A stretch of 64,000 nucleotides of DNA from UBA7672 sp044224605 (GTDB lineage Bacteria > Pseudomonadota > Alphaproteobacteria > Caulobacterales > Hyphomonadaceae): the NCBI GenBank assembly GCA_044224605.1, contig JBGAKC010000010.1, positions 60,793 through 124,792 on the forward strand, read 5' to 3'. The translations under genes were made by a program, and so were the position numbers. This document shows positions 8,872 to 19,400 of this stretch, in pieces. Under the pieces are notes generated by a model. The model was given only the letters and a program-made list of their open reading frames with translations. It was not told the DNA's origin and ran no database searches. How positions within the stretch are numbered: position 1 is the stretch's first letter; each line of letters starts with the position of its first letter.

Positions 8872-9942
8872 ATGAAGCGCACGCTTACGGCGATGCTGGT
8901 GAGTCTGGCTTGTGCACCGGTTGCGCTGGCACAGCCGGGACTGTCGACCAAGCCGGACTATGACCTGATCGACAAGGCGGACCGCATCGATGAACAGGGG
9001 CAGCGCGACATCAACAAATTACACAACGATGCGGTCGCCGCGCTGCAGGCCAAGGACTATGCGGCTGCCGAGACAAAGCTCGCCGAACTTTTCGATCGCG
9101 GCGGCGTGCCGACGGACTCGCACTTCCTGATGGGGCTGGCCAAGATCGGCCTTGAGAAGTGGGGCGAGGCGCAGCCCTATCTCGAGAACGCCATCGCCTA
9201 CGAGCCGTCGCGGCCCGAGCCGCGCACGCGGCTCGGCCTTTCGCTGGTGATCCTCAACCAGCCGGACAAGGCGCGGGCGCAGCGCGAGGCGCTGATCCAG
9301 CTCGACATCGCATGCAACAAGACCTGCCCCGACCAGACCTGGATCACCGACGGCATCCGCGCGCTCGACCAGGCGCTGGCGGCGAAATCTCCGTCGAACC
9401 AGAGCGCGAAACTCGCAGCCTCGGCGGCGGCGGTCGCGCCCGCAACGGCGCCGAAGGACTTCGATCCCACGAAGTACAACATCACCGTCTTCACCGACAC
9501 GCACGATCTCTATGACCTTTTGACCCAGCCGGGCCGCTGCCCCGAGAAGACGACGGCCGAGCCGCGCCAGCCCTGCGCGCTCATCCTCTATCGTCCGATG
9601 GACGCCGACGGCGGGGGGTTGGCGGCTAACTTCAAGCCTGTGTTCAAGGTGGTGAACCGTCAGACGGTGTGGGCGATCCACGACAAGAAGCTGCAGAAGG
9701 TGCAGATCGAAGACCTGTACTACGACAATGACGACGTGATCGGACAGAAGCGCACGAAGTACACGTCCGTCGCGCTGATCGGGAACGCCGAGAACAAGGC
9801 CAACTGCGACGCGCAGAAACAGTGCCTCGCCAACCTCGTCTCGGACGACATGTTCCGCATGTATGGCAACATGCCCGACAGCGTGGTCGAGGTGGTATGG
9901 GGCGCGGGGATGAAGGATGTGGGGACGGTGCGGGTGCGGTAG
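8872..9942 (+). CDS. secreted TPR protein with CxxxC motif
   Basis: A 356-residue protein with a signal peptide (1-20, ALA cleavage) and a strong ribosome site (GGGAGGATCGG). TPR helices occupy about 45-180 (LQAKDYAAAETKLAELF, WGEAQPYLENAIAYEP). A Cys148-x3-Cys152 motif (CNKTC) sits in the repeat region. An unrecognised domain covers about 195-356, beginning FDPTKYNITVFTDTHDLYDL and containing several further cysteines. The repeat pattern and CxxxC recur in the TPR protein at 42387-43301, so the two are probably paralogous. Function unknown; likely periplasmic. Confidence 0.7.
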   Translation: MKRTLTAMLVSLACAPVALAQPGLSTKPDYDLIDKADRIDEQGQRDINKLHNDAVAALQAKDYAAAETKLAELFDRGGVPTDSHFLMGLAKIGLEKWGEAQPYLENAIAYEPSRPEPRTRLGLSLVILNQPDKARAQREALIQLDIACNKTCPDQTWITDGIRALDQALAAKSPSNQSAKLAASAAAVAPATAPKDFDPTKYNITVFTDTHDLYDLLTQPGRCPEKTTAEPRQPCALILYRPMDADGGGLAANFKPVFKVVNRQTVWAIHDKKLQKVQIEDLYYDNDDVIGQKRTKYTSVALIGNAENKANCDAQKQCLANLVSDDMFRMYGNMPDSVVEVVWGAGMKDVGTVRVR

Positions 9943-9967
9943 GCAGCCGCGTCGAACGCGCGATGAT

Positions 9968-11896
9968 CTAAGCGGCCCTGCCCTTTCTTGTGGTCGTTGG
10001 AAGCGCCAGCCTCCGCGACTTGACGATTGCGGCGACCCTTCTGCGGACCGTGCTTGCGCGATCATTTTCGGCTGCGTGCAGGAGAGCCGGTATGACCTCG
10101 GGATTTCGGCTTGCAATTCGGGCGAGCGCCTGGGCTGCGAGAATCCGGATTGCCGCCAGACTGTCGGTGTAGGGACCGGTCAGGACAGCGAGAAGCTGCG
10201 CGTTGCGGTCGGGTGAGACCGGGACGCTTATCATCAACTGAACCACGCGTTGCCTGATATCCTCGATATCCCCCTTGTTGTTGAGAAGCCTCCGGCCCTC
10301 GGCGAGATAGTCGATGTCGAGATGGCCCTCCTCGTGAATGGACTTCAGCACCGCTTCCATCGCCGGGCGGTCGATCTTCTGGTCCTTCGCGATGTCGATC
10401 AGCTGTTCGCCGGGCGGAAGGTATTTGAGCTGCTTCTTTTCGAACAGCTTCAGCAGCGTTGCGTGGAGCCGTGTTCCCTTCTGTGCGCTCATCCGCAGGC
10501 GGGACAGCCTGCGGTCGTCATAGTGCACGAACTGCTCGATCTCGTCGCGGAATTGCCATTCCCCGTTCTTGCGCCGGGCAAGCCGCGCGAGCTCGGATTT
10601 TTCGATGCGTTCATCAAGGATGTGCACGTCCAGATTCTGCAGAAAGCGTCGCTTGTGCCGGGAAAGCGCAACGGAAATGGAGATCGCCTGAACCAGCGCG
10701 CCGATGAATACGAGGTCGATCAACACCCTCGCGGCAAAGATTGCATGGAGCCCCAGGGGGCCGTTGGCTGAAATCCGGGTGAGTCCATGTGCGCCGTAGA
10801 TATCGGCCCAGTCGATGAAGGGCAGGGCCTTCAGCAGTTCGACCCCGAAAAAGCCGAACCAGGCCCACGGGTCGTCGCGCACGGCGCCGTGCAATGCAAA
10901 AGCAGTGGACGTTCCTGCGGTGAGGTAGAATTGCCGGATGCCGATGGGCAGAACGATGACCAGAAGGATGAGCGACCAGAGGGCTTCATCCCTTAGGTCC
11001 GTTTCGGTCCCCACGCGCAGTTCGGTCTGACGAAGTCGCGGGTCCTGCAGTTGCCTCTGGCGTTCGGTTTCAACCCAGGCCCATCGCCGCGCGATCGCAA
11101 TCGCGGCCAGGATCGCCCACGCCGTACCGATCAGACCATAGGGCGGGGGCAGCGTCCAAGCCAGCGCCGTCGCTGATGCAAGATGAACGGTCAGCACGGC
11201 GTAACGGGCAAATGAGCTGTTCAGCGTGCATCCCGCAGCTGGCGCGACGCCATAGACGAGCCAGGCATCGGCGACGCTCATCGCCTTGCCGAGCGGATTG
11301 AGCGGATAGGTCAGCCAGCGAAGTGTTCGCACGATGCCGCTGGCCACCGAAACATCGAGCACCTTCGGCACGAAGGCGATCATCACGAAGCCGATGGCCA
11401 GTATGAGGATCGCGCCGATGCCGAATTCTTCCGGGACGATGAAGTTGGGATAGTTGATCTGGCCGAGGATGGCGGCCGCGAGGATCACCCCGAGCAGCAC
11501 CAGGCCGACAAAGGCGCCAAATCCCGTGATGTGGTCGAAGCTTGCGGCGACGGAGGGCGCGCGCCGCTTCTTCTCTTCCGAGAAAAAGCCGGCAAAGCCG
11601 CCGATCAGGAAGAAGATGGCCGATACGGCGAGACCAAGCTGAAGCGCAGGCAGCTCCTGGAGTCTGGGAAAAGCGATGCTCGCCCAGGCCAAACTGATGA
11701 GACAGCCGTGAAATCCGACCAACGAAGAGAAGCAAATCTCGGCGTCTACCCGACGCTGTTCCCGCCCGAGCTGATAGTCGTCGTCTATATTGTCGAGAAC
11801 GGCGCCGTTCGCCCCGAATTCGTGTTGCACCCCAGACCCCCAACAGACCCCGCGGGAGGTTAACTGCCTCGGCAGCGCACAGGCAAGCTGCGACAC
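9968..11896 (-). CDS. polytopic membrane protein with C-terminal HEAT-like repeats
   Basis: A protein of up to 642 residues that I do not recognise. It has about eight to ten hydrophobic segments between residues 55 and 415 (for example LGLAVSAIFFLIGGFAGFF and IGAILILAIGFVMIAFV). A cytoplasmic part of about 220 residues follows, with HEAT-like helices near its end (YTDSLAAIRILAAQALARIA, then DRASTVRRRVAAIV). The start is uncertain: the first 22 residues look non-coding, and GTG 11830 is a plausible alternative. It is transcribed convergently with the TPR gene at 8872. It shares the HEAT theme with 2064-3179 but not its length or topology. Confidence 0.6.
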   Translation of the reverse strand: MSQLACALPRQLTSRGVCWGSGVQHEFGANGAVLDNIDDDYQLGREQRRVDAEICFSSLVGFHGCLISLAWASIAFPRLQELPALQLGLAVSAIFFLIGGFAGFFSEEKKRRAPSVAASFDHITGFGAFVGLVLLGVILAAAILGQINYPNFIVPEEFGIGAILILAIGFVMIAFVPKVLDVSVASGIVRTLRWLTYPLNPLGKAMSVADAWLVYGVAPAAGCTLNSSFARYAVLTVHLASATALAWTLPPPYGLIGTAWAILAAIAIARRWAWVETERQRQLQDPRLRQTELRVGTETDLRDEALWSLILLVIVLPIGIRQFYLTAGTSTAFALHGAVRDDPWAWFGFFGVELLKALPFIDWADIYGAHGLTRISANGPLGLHAIFAARVLIDLVFIGALVQAISISVALSRHKRRFLQNLDVHILDERIEKSELARLARRKNGEWQFRDEIEQFVHYDDRRLSRLRMSAQKGTRLHATLLKLFEKKQLKYLPPGEQLIDIAKDQKIDRPAMEAVLKSIHEEGHLDIDYLAEGRRLLNNKGDIEDIRQRVVQLMISVPVSPDRNAQLLAVLTGPYTDSLAAIRILAAQALARIASRNPEVIPALLHAAENDRASTVRRRVAAIVKSRRLALPTTTRKGRAA

Positions 11897-12339
11897 GGAT
11901 CATTCGTTCGTCAGGAAGGTGGCGTAGCGCCCATGCGGTTGTTGGCGGGGGGGAGGAGGTGCTGGCGGCGTATCGCGGCGGCGAGACCGCCGGGCAGGTT
12001 GGCGTGCGCCTCGGCGTGTCGGCACAGACGGTCTATCTGCACCTGGGAAAGGACGGGAAACGGGCAGCGCGGGCCCCGGGGAGCGCGCCGGCAACGCGTT
12101 GCAGGCGCGCGAGGCATGGGACTGACTGCGCAAATTCACCGCGTCGATTGTCGTTGCCGGTTCCGATGCGCGGACCACCGCACGTGTGACGGGCGCGAAA
12201 CACTCGCGCCTGGCGAGAGCGAGGATTGTGAGGGCGGCGCCGCGTATATAGCCTACGGCAAACATCGGCACCGGCAAACAAACGCCGCGCCGGCATTGCC
12301 AGGACTACCTCCGGGGGGGGCACGGATGGAGGTTAGGCA
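11897..12339. other. intergenic region with weak helix-turn-helix-like fragment
   Basis: No convincing gene is present. Between about 11957 and 12060 the plus strand reads EVLAAYRGGETAGQVGVRLG and VSAQTVYLHL, which resembles a helix-turn-helix segment of a resolvase- or LuxR-type regulator. It lacks a start and runs into low-quality sequence, so it is at most a relic. The end of this stretch carries the ribosome site of the next gene. Confidence 0.35.
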
Positions 12340-13056
12340 TTGAACCAAGTCATTCAATTTGTCGGGAAAGGCGCGCGCAGCGCGCTGAACGCCGTGCTCG
12401 CGCCGATCGGATATGAGGCCGTGCACAAGCGGCGGCTGGTCGATTTCTTCCTGCACAAGTACCCATCCTACGAGACGTACCGGGACACGCAGATCCGTCA
12501 CAACATTCGGAAGCTCGACGGTGTGTGGGCGGACGAGGTGACGCTGCGGCGCATGTGCGATGTGCTTCGTCAGGGCAAGCCGGACGGAACGATCCGCGGC
12601 CTATGCCATGGCACGCGCAACGGCTTCGAGCAGAACTTCATCTCGTCGCTGCCCGGTTTCGAGGCGATGGGGACGGACATCTCGCCGACGGCCGTCAACT
12701 TCCCTAACTCGGTGCAGTGGGACTTCCATGACGTAAAGCCGGAATGGGTCGGCGCGTTCGACTTCGTCTACTCCAACTCGCTGGACCAATCGTGGAATCC
12801 GCGCGCTGCGCTGGTGAGCTGGCTGAACCAGGTGCGCGATGGCGGCTATGTCGTGATCGAGCTGACCGAGCTCGGCCATAGCCCGATGGCGGCGTCGGAA
12901 ATGGACCCGTTCGGCGTCCGCCCGGTCGCTTTCCCCTACGTGCTGCTGGAATGGTTCGGTCTGGATGTGGCGTCGCGGGTGGTGAAGGGTGTGAAGTTCG
13001 TCGACACTGAGGTCTGGCTCTTCTTCATCCGCAAGCTCAAGCCAGAGATCGCCTGA
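12340..13056 (+). CDS. SAM-dependent class I methyltransferase
   Basis: A 238-residue protein starting at TTG 12340, chosen because a strong GGAGG site lies 7 bases upstream and no ATG fits. The Rossmann-like core shows IRGLCHGTRNGFEQNF (SAM-binding loop variant of motif I), FEAMGTDISPTA (acidic residue after beta-2), FDFVYSNSLDQSWNP (motif III/IV) and VRDGGYVVIELTELGHSP. This order matches a Methyltransf_11-type enzyme. The N-terminal 60 residues are helical. The substrate is unknown. It is flanked by degraded sequence on both sides, suggesting an unstable neighbourhood. Confidence 0.72.
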   Translation: MNQVIQFVGKGARSALNAVLAPIGYEAVHKRRLVDFFLHKYPSYETYRDTQIRHNIRKLDGVWADEVTLRRMCDVLRQGKPDGTIRGLCHGTRNGFEQNFISSLPGFEAMGTDISPTAVNFPNSVQWDFHDVKPEWVGAFDFVYSNSLDQSWNPRAALVSWLNQVRDGGYVVIELTELGHSPMAASEMDPFGVRPVAFPYVLLEWFGLDVASRVVKGVKFVDTEVWLFFIRKLKPEIA

Positions 13057-13099
13057 TCCGCGCGCGCAACGTGCGAACGGCGTTTCGCGCGGATCGTTA

Positions 13100-13895
13100 T
13101 GAGCTGAACGCGAATACGATCCATTCGCGTGCGCCGAGCGATGGCTGGTGCCAGCGGACATTCGATGCGGTTGCAACGCCGCTGCATCCGCATCTCGATC
13201 CGGCGCAGGTGGCTGAGCTGGGCGATCCGGTCTGGCCGAAAGGGGCGCATGCGGCGCAGCTTCCGCCGGAGGAGGCGTGGGCGACATACCTGTTACGGGG
13301 CGGTCGCGGGGCGGGGTGGCTTGCGGCGCCGGCGGAGTGGACGCCGGGGGGCGGTTCGCGCTGATGGCGGCGAGGAAGCATGACCTGCGCGAAGCGGTGA
13401 TCGAGGGGGCGTCAGGGCTGCGCGTTGCCGGGGCGGGAAACGCCGCAGTAGGAGATCACGCGGCGCAAGCTGAAGTGGAAGAAAAGCGAGGGGCCGGATG
13501 GCTTCTCGGCGGAGCAGCCGAAGCGGCTGTGGGGGGCCGCAATTCATGGCGGCGTGGGGGATGAATTCTGCGCCTGGCGGAAGGCGAAGAAGGCGCTGGA
13601 AAATCTGCGGCTGGTGCTGCGGATGTGGAAGGACCCACGGCAGGTGGTGACGCGGGCGGGACGACTTAGGCGGGGCAGGAGATCATGGGTGTGCTGGTGG
13701 AAGGAAGCTGGGCCCTATGGAAAGTGGCGGAGCTGGCGCGATGTCGCGGGGCAGCGCCACCGCGGTTCGAGCGTGTGGCGGTCGGGCTTGATCCAGGATG
13801 GGTCGGCGGGATTGTTGTCGCGGGACGGCTGGACGCACGGGCGCATGTGATGGTGGACGGGTCGAAGGCGCGACTGTCGCCACTGGGCTGAGGCG
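13100..13895 (+). pseudogene. phage/GTA terminase large subunit, shattered
   Basis: Pieces in order but in alternating frames match a terminase large subunit. QLPPEEAWATYLLRGGRGAG (about 13258) is the Walker A region with the lysine lost. RFALMAARKHDLREAVIEGA, then SGLRV, follows at about 13348. EITRRKLKWKK, FSAEQPKRLWG and DEFCAWR continue at about 13451-13580, where the Walker B/DE site lies. DPRQVVT follows, and finally RVAVGLDPGWVGGIVVAG (about 13770) is the start of the RNase H-like nuclease with its first Asp. Several frameshifts separate the pieces. It is a relic of a prophage or gene transfer agent; no other packaging genes are in the window. Confidence 0.75.
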
Positions 13896-13981
13896 ACCGC
13901 ATGTGTGGCGGGCGTGAGGGTCGAGGCGGCTTGCTTTCGTACGGCCGCTGGCCTTGAGTCGCGGCCAAACCGGAGGGCGTG

Positions 13982-15181
13982 ATGGACATGGTCGCGGGCG
14001 GGGCGCGTATGCTGGGCTGGCTCCAACGGACCCGCACCTGGTATATGGTGGCCGTGACGCTGGTCGTGGCGGCGCTGGCGCTGACGCTGCTGCTGCAGGC
14101 CGTCACCGAGGACAGGCCGTCGCTGTTCCTGTTCTTTGCGGCGATTGTGTCGGCTGCCTGGCTGGGCGGCACGGGCGCGGGGCTGGTGGCGGCGGTGATC
14201 TCGGTTCCGGCGGGGATCTATTTCTACGCAACGTCGAACGCGCGCGCGGCGGTGAGCGTCGACGGGTTCGTCATGCTGGTGTTCTTCGCGCTGTGCGCGG
14301 CGGTGGGCGCGGTGATGAATGCGCGGCGGCGAACGGCGACGGCGAGGCTGATCGGGGCGCACCGGGAGCTGGAGGCCAAGGCAGGCGCGCTCGAGGCGGT
14401 CAACGCCCAGCTGCGCACGGAGATCGCGGAGCGGCGGCGCGCGGAGCAGGCGCTGAAGGATGCGCAGGCCGAGCTGCTGCGCGTGTCGCGGCTGACCACG
14501 ATCGGGCAGCTGTCGGCCTCGATCGCGCACGAGGTCAACCAACCGCTGACGGGGGTGATCGCGAATGCGGGCTCGTGCGTGCGCTGGCTTGATGCGGTCC
14601 CGCCGGATCTGGCCGAGGCGCGGGCGGCGGCGCGTCGCGTCGTGCGTGACGGCGAGCGGGCGAGTGCGGTAATCAGCAACATCCGCGGCATGGTCCGGCG
14701 CGGCATGGCGGAGCGGGGCGATGTCGACATCGGCCGCGCCATCGGCGAGGCTCTCGACATGGCGCACGCCCGGCTGGCGGGACAGGGTGTCGCCGTGACG
14801 GTGCAGCTGGCCGCCGCGCCGCCTGTGACGGGCGACCGGATCCAGCTCGAACAGCTGTTCCTCAACCTGATCCTCAATGCGGCCGAGGCCTTCGCCGGCC
14901 AGCCGGCGGAGGGACGCGAGATACGGGTGACGAGCGAGGTGCGGGGGGCCGACCTGCTGATCGTTTTCGCCGACAACGGGCCGGGGTTCGATCCAGAGGT
15001 TGCGAAGCGGCCGTTCGAGGCGTTTGTCACCACCAAACCGGACGGCATGGGTTTTGGTCTGCCTATCTGCCGGACAATCGTGGAGACGCATGGTGGGACG
15101 ATCGAGGCTGAATCGGGCGAGCAGGGCGGGGCGGTGATCCGCATCCGCCTGCCGCTGAACGGGAGGCGTGCATCAACATGA
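13982..15181 (+). CDS. FixL-like sensor histidine kinase with membrane input domain
   Basis: A 399-residue kinase. ATG 13982 is preceded by GGAGGG; GTG 13979 is also possible. Residues 20-112 form about four transmembrane helices of the DUF4118/KdpD type, with no PAS domain. A coiled segment (115-165) leads to the H-box SIAHEVNQPLTGVI (phosphoacceptor His183), then N (LNLILNAAEAF), G1 (FADNGPGF) and G2 (GMGFGLPICRTIV) boxes. The HEVNQPL form is characteristic of FixL/DctB-type kinases. Its stop overlaps the start of the response regulator (ATGA), so the pair is co-translated. The signal is unknown; there is no heme-PAS, so oxygen sensing is not implied. Confidence 0.9.
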   Translation: MDMVAGGARMLGWLQRTRTWYMVAVTLVVAALALTLLLQAVTEDRPSLFLFFAAIVSAAWLGGTGAGLVAAVISVPAGIYFYATSNARAAVSVDGFVMLVFFALCAAVGAVMNARRRTATARLIGAHRELEAKAGALEAVNAQLRTEIAERRRAEQALKDAQAELLRVSRLTTIGQLSASIAHEVNQPLTGVIANAGSCVRWLDAVPPDLAEARAAARRVVRDGERASAVISNIRGMVRRGMAERGDVDIGRAIGEALDMAHARLAGQGVAVTVQLAAAPPVTGDRIQLEQLFLNLILNAAEAFAGQPAEGREIRVTSEVRGADLLIVFADNGPGFDPEVAKRPFEAFVTTKPDGMGFGLPICRTIVETHGGTIEAESGEQGGAVIRIRLPLNGRRAST

Positions 15182-15822
15182 ATACGGGCCAGGAGCAGCC
15201 GGTTGTCTTTGTGGTCGACGACGACGTGGCCGTGCGGGATGGGGTCAGCAGCCTGCTGCGGTCGGTGGGGATGCGGACGGAGGTGTTCGCCTCGCCCGAG
15301 GAGCTGACGGCGCGCGGGACGCTGGCGTCGGCAAACTGCCTCGTGCTCGACGTGCGGTTGCCCGGGATCAGCGGGCTGGAGTTCCAGCGGGAGCTGAACG
15401 CACAGGCCAGCCGCACGCCCGTCATCTTCATCACAGGCCATGGCGACGTACCGATGTCGGTGAGGGCGATGAAGGCGGGGGCGGTGGAGTTCCTGCTCAA
15501 GCCGTTCCGCGAACAGGAACTGCTCGACGCCGTGCAGCAGGCGATCCAGATCGACCGCGAGCAACGGCGCGAGGCGGCGGGGCTGGCCGAACTGCGCGAG
15601 CGGTTCGCGTTGCTGACCGTGCGCGAGCGCGAGGTGATGGAGAACCTGGTCGCCGGACAATTGAACAAGCAGATCGGTGAGGCGATCGGCGCAGCGGAAT
15701 CGACCATCAAGGCGCACCGCGCCCAGTTAATGCGCAAGATGCAGGCGAACTCGCTGCCGGAGCTGGTCCGGATGGCCGACCGGCTCGGGGTGGGGCTGCC
15801 GCCGGTTGGGGCGCGGACCTAG
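15178..15822 (+). CDS. FixJ-family response regulator
   Basis: A 214-residue regulator with a receiver domain at 8-125 (VVDDD acidic pocket, Asp58 in LVLDVRLPG, Thr in FITGHGD, Lys in FLLKPF). A LuxR-type helix-turn-helix spans about 143-205 (LLTVREREVMENLVAGQLNK then IGAAESTIKAHRAQLMRKM). It overlaps the kinase gene by 4 bp and is its cognate partner. FixJ-type regulators dimerise on phosphorylation and activate transcription. The targets are not evident; the downstream TonB receptor is separated by a hairpin and nearly 600 bp. Confidence 0.92.
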   Translation: MNTGQEQPVVFVVDDDVAVRDGVSSLLRSVGMRTEVFASPEELTARGTLASANCLVLDVRLPGISGLEFQRELNAQASRTPVIFITGHGDVPMSVRAMKAGAVEFLLKPFREQELLDAVQQAIQIDREQRREAAGLAELRERFALLTVREREVMENLVAGQLNKQIGEAIGAAESTIKAHRAQLMRKMQANSLPELVRMADRLGVGLPPVGART

Positions 15823-16410
15823 ACAACGGACCTGGCGGAAGAAGGATCTGGCGGGAAATGAGAGAGGCGACCCCGGGCACGGGGTCGCCTCCAATTCGAC
15901 AAGTCTCAAAGGGGTCTGGCCTCAGAGGCGTCTGGTCGAATGTCGTTGGGGTCGTGGGCAAGACCCGAAGTCAGATCGGGTCAGGCACCCCCCTGGGTAA
16001 CAGGTCTCGCCCACGATGGCGTGGCGGCGTGAACAAGCCGCAAATGACTGAAAATGCGGGATAGAGCGACCATCCGAGGCGGTTTGCGTCAATCAAGACG
16101 AAGGTATTTAGAAGCAGTACCAATGTATTGGCCGCCTCTGCGCCATGGAGCCGTTCAGCGGCGCTAATTGCCGCTAGGGAAGAGGAAGCTAGCGGGAATA
16201 ACTTTCTGTCACTGCGTCATCTGATGCAGAAATGCTGCATGTCGTGGCGTTAGAACCGAATTTTCTTTTGACGCTGCCCCCGGCATTGACGTTCCGCCCT
16301 TTATGACTGGAATGTGGCCGATCAGCCCATACGCCGGGACGAAGGGCATATCGACCCGGCACTAAAGGTGGGCCGACAAATTCTTCGGAAGTCTCAGAGG
16401 GGTCAAAATC
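15823..16410. other. long intergenic region upstream of the TonB receptor
   Basis: About 590 bp with no credible gene. It starts with a perfect 11-bp-stem hairpin (15864-15891). Further on there is a short palindrome ATGCAG-AAATG-CTGCAT at 16224-16240, which could be an operator or a small hairpin. The final 150 bp should contain the TonB-receptor promoter; TTGACG occurs at 16268-16273 and 16286-16291, but neither has a convincing -10 partner. A small RNA cannot be excluded. Confidence 0.4.
15864..15891 (+). terminator. hairpin after the FixL/FixJ pair
   Basis: The arms GAGGCGACCCC (15864-15874) and GGGGTCGCCTC (15881-15891) pair perfectly over 11 bp around a 6-base loop, 42 bases after the regulator stop. 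No T-run follows, so it may be a terminator lacking a U-tract or a 3'-end stabiliser. Confidence 0.55.
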
Positions 16411-19400
16411 GTGAAAACTACAGGTAAAGCGCAGCTCCTGCGCTCAACGCTGCTTGCCGCGCTGGCCGTCGTGCCGGGCGCAGTGACGTCAGCCTTCGCC
16501 CAGGAAACGCCCGCGGCGGGTCCGGCCGAAGGCGCTCGCGATGTAGTCGTCGTGACGGGTTCGCGCATCGCGCGTCAGGACTATGTCGCCAATTCGCCGA
16601 TCGTGACGGTGACGCAGGACGACATCCAGGCGACGGGCGTCACCACGCTCGACACGCTGCTCAACGAGATGCCGCAGTTCGTCCCCGCCATCAACATGAC
16701 GTCGAACAACCCGTCGAACGGCGGTCAGGCGAACATCTCGCTGCGCGGCCTCGGCACCAACCGCACCCTCGTGCTGATGAACGGCCACCGCGTTGTTCCC
16801 TCGAACAATGACGGCACGGTCGACATCAACCTGATCCCGGCCCAGCTGGTCCAGTCGACCGAAGTCATCACCGGCGGCGCCTCGGCGACCTACGGTTCGG
16901 ACGCCATCGCGGGCGTCGTGAACTTCATCCTGCGCGACATCGAAGGCTTCGAGGCCTCGGTGCAGTACGGCGTCACGGACCGCGACGATGGCGAAACCAA
17001 GTCGGTCTCGCTGGCCGCCGGCGGCAAGTTCGATGACGGCCGCGGCAAGGCCCAGATGATGGTGTCGTGGAACGACCGCGGCTTCATCTACAACGCCGGC
17101 CGTCCGTTCTCGTCGATCTCGGGCGCCTCGGCCGCCTCGCCGCTTGGCAACACGATCTTCGACACCAACAACCTGCCGACGCTCGGATCGGTTCAGGCCG
17201 TGGTGCCGGGCTCGCTGCAGGGCGACACCTTCGGCTTCAACAACAACGATACGCTGTTCGTCTACCGCAACCGCCTCGACTTCGTGAGCCCCGGCGGCAT
17301 CACGTGGGACGGATTCCTGACGCCAGGCGTGCCCGGCAGCGGCCCGAACTTCCAGTTCAACACGGGCGCGCTGAACTACATGGCGCTGCCGCAGACGCGC
17401 TACAATGCGTTCTCGAACGTGTCGTACGAGATCAACAACCACGCCGAGGTCTATGGCGACTTCCTGTTCACGCAGTATGAGTCGGCCCAGGAACTCGCGG
17501 CCTCGCCGGCCGCCGGCGCCGCCACGGGCTTCCGTGTCCCGGTCTCGAACCCGTTCATCCCGGCCGAGCTGCGCTCGGTCCTGGCGACGCGTTCGAATCC
17601 GCTGGGTTCATTCCTGCTCGACAAGCGCTTCGTGGCGCTCGGGCCAAGGCGCGGCGCGGAACTCTATGACGCCTACCAGATGACCACGGGCGTCCGTGGC
17701 GACCTGTTCTTCGGCGACTGGACCTATGACGCCTACGCATCCTACGGCCGCGTCGACCGCACCACCACGCAGACCGGCAACGTCTCGCGCTCGGCCGTTC
17801 AGTCCCTGCTGAACGCGACCGACGGCGGCGCCTCGCTCTGCGCCGGCGGCTTCGACTGGTATGGCGAAACGACGCTCTCTCAAGCCTGCAAGAACTATAT
17901 CGGCAAGACCGCGAAGAACCTCGTGGTCGTCGAGCAGCGCAACGTCGAGATCTCGGGCCAGGGCTCGCTCTTCGCCCTGCCGGCCGGCGACGTCAAACTC
18001 GCTGTCGGCGTCGACTACCGCGAAGACATGTATGAGCGCATCACCGACGCTTCGCTGTCGGGACCGATCACGGTGCAGCCCTGCATCGCGAACACGGCCT
18101 ACACGGGCACGGCGCTGGCGCAGACGGCCTGCACGCCGTATGTTGCTGCAACGCCGAACAATCCGGGCCTCACCGGCAACGACGTGGCGGGCTTCAACCC
18201 GTCCGCCTCGTTCAAGGGCGCGACGGACGTTTCGGAATACTTCGCCGAAGTGCTGATCCCGGTCCTCAAGGACGTGCCGTTCGTCCAGGAACTGAACCTG
18301 ACGCTCGCCGGCCGTATCTCGGACTACTCGACCGTCGGCAACGTCGAAGCCTACAAGGGCGACATCGACTGGACCGTGGTGGACGGCGTCCGCCTCCGCG
18401 GCGGCGCCCAGCACGCCGTGCGCGCGCCCGCCATCGGCGAGCTGTTCGCGCCGCAGCTGCTCGGCTTCCCGAACATCGGCAACCCGAACAGCGGCGCGTC
18501 CGGCCTCTACTCGGGCGACCCGTGCGACGTGCGTTCGGCCTACCGGTCGACCAACGGCTCCGGCAGCAACCTTGCGGCCTCGACCAACGCGCAGGTCCGC
18601 GCGTTGTGCGTGGCGCAGGGCGTGTCGTCGGGCGTCGTCGACACCTACACCTTCACCAACCAGCAGGTCCCCGGCTTCTCGGGCGGCAACCCGCTGCTCG
18701 GCGAGGAAACGGCTGACTCCTGGTCGATCGGCATGGTGTGGCAGTCGCAGTTCGAAGAGCCGCTGCTGGCCAACCTCACGGCCTCGATCGACTACTACGA
18801 CATCGAGCTGACCGAAGCGATCGGCACCCTGGACGCGTCGACCGCGATCCAGGCCTGCTACAATGCGCCGACCGCGCCGTTCAACCCGACCTACGACCCG
18901 AACAACTTCTTCTGCCAGACGTTCGATCGTAACCCGCTGAACGGCAACATCCTGAACCTGCAGGCGACCAACCAGAACCTCGCCACGGCGAAGACCTCCG
19001 GCGTCGACTTCCAGGTTGACTGGGCCTACGACATCGGTCCGGGCACGCTGGATCTCGGCGTCACGGGCACCTGGCTGGAGAACTACGAAACGCAGGCCCT
19101 GCCGGGCGCACCGTTCATCCAGTTTGAGTACAAGGCCGGCAACAACGGCACGCTCGGTTCGGGCGTCGGCGCGTCCTTCCCCGAGTGGAAGTGGCTCGCG
19201 AAAGCCAATTACAAGATGGGCGACTTCACGTTCGGCGCCCGCTGGCAGCACATCGACGAGATGAAGAACCGCAACAACGCGAACGACACGATCCCGGCGA
19301 TGGGCTATTTCGACCTGCTCGCCAAGTGGGACATGTCGGACAACCTGACGCTGCGCTTCAACGTCAACAACGTGTTCGACGAACTGCCGCCGACCTACTC

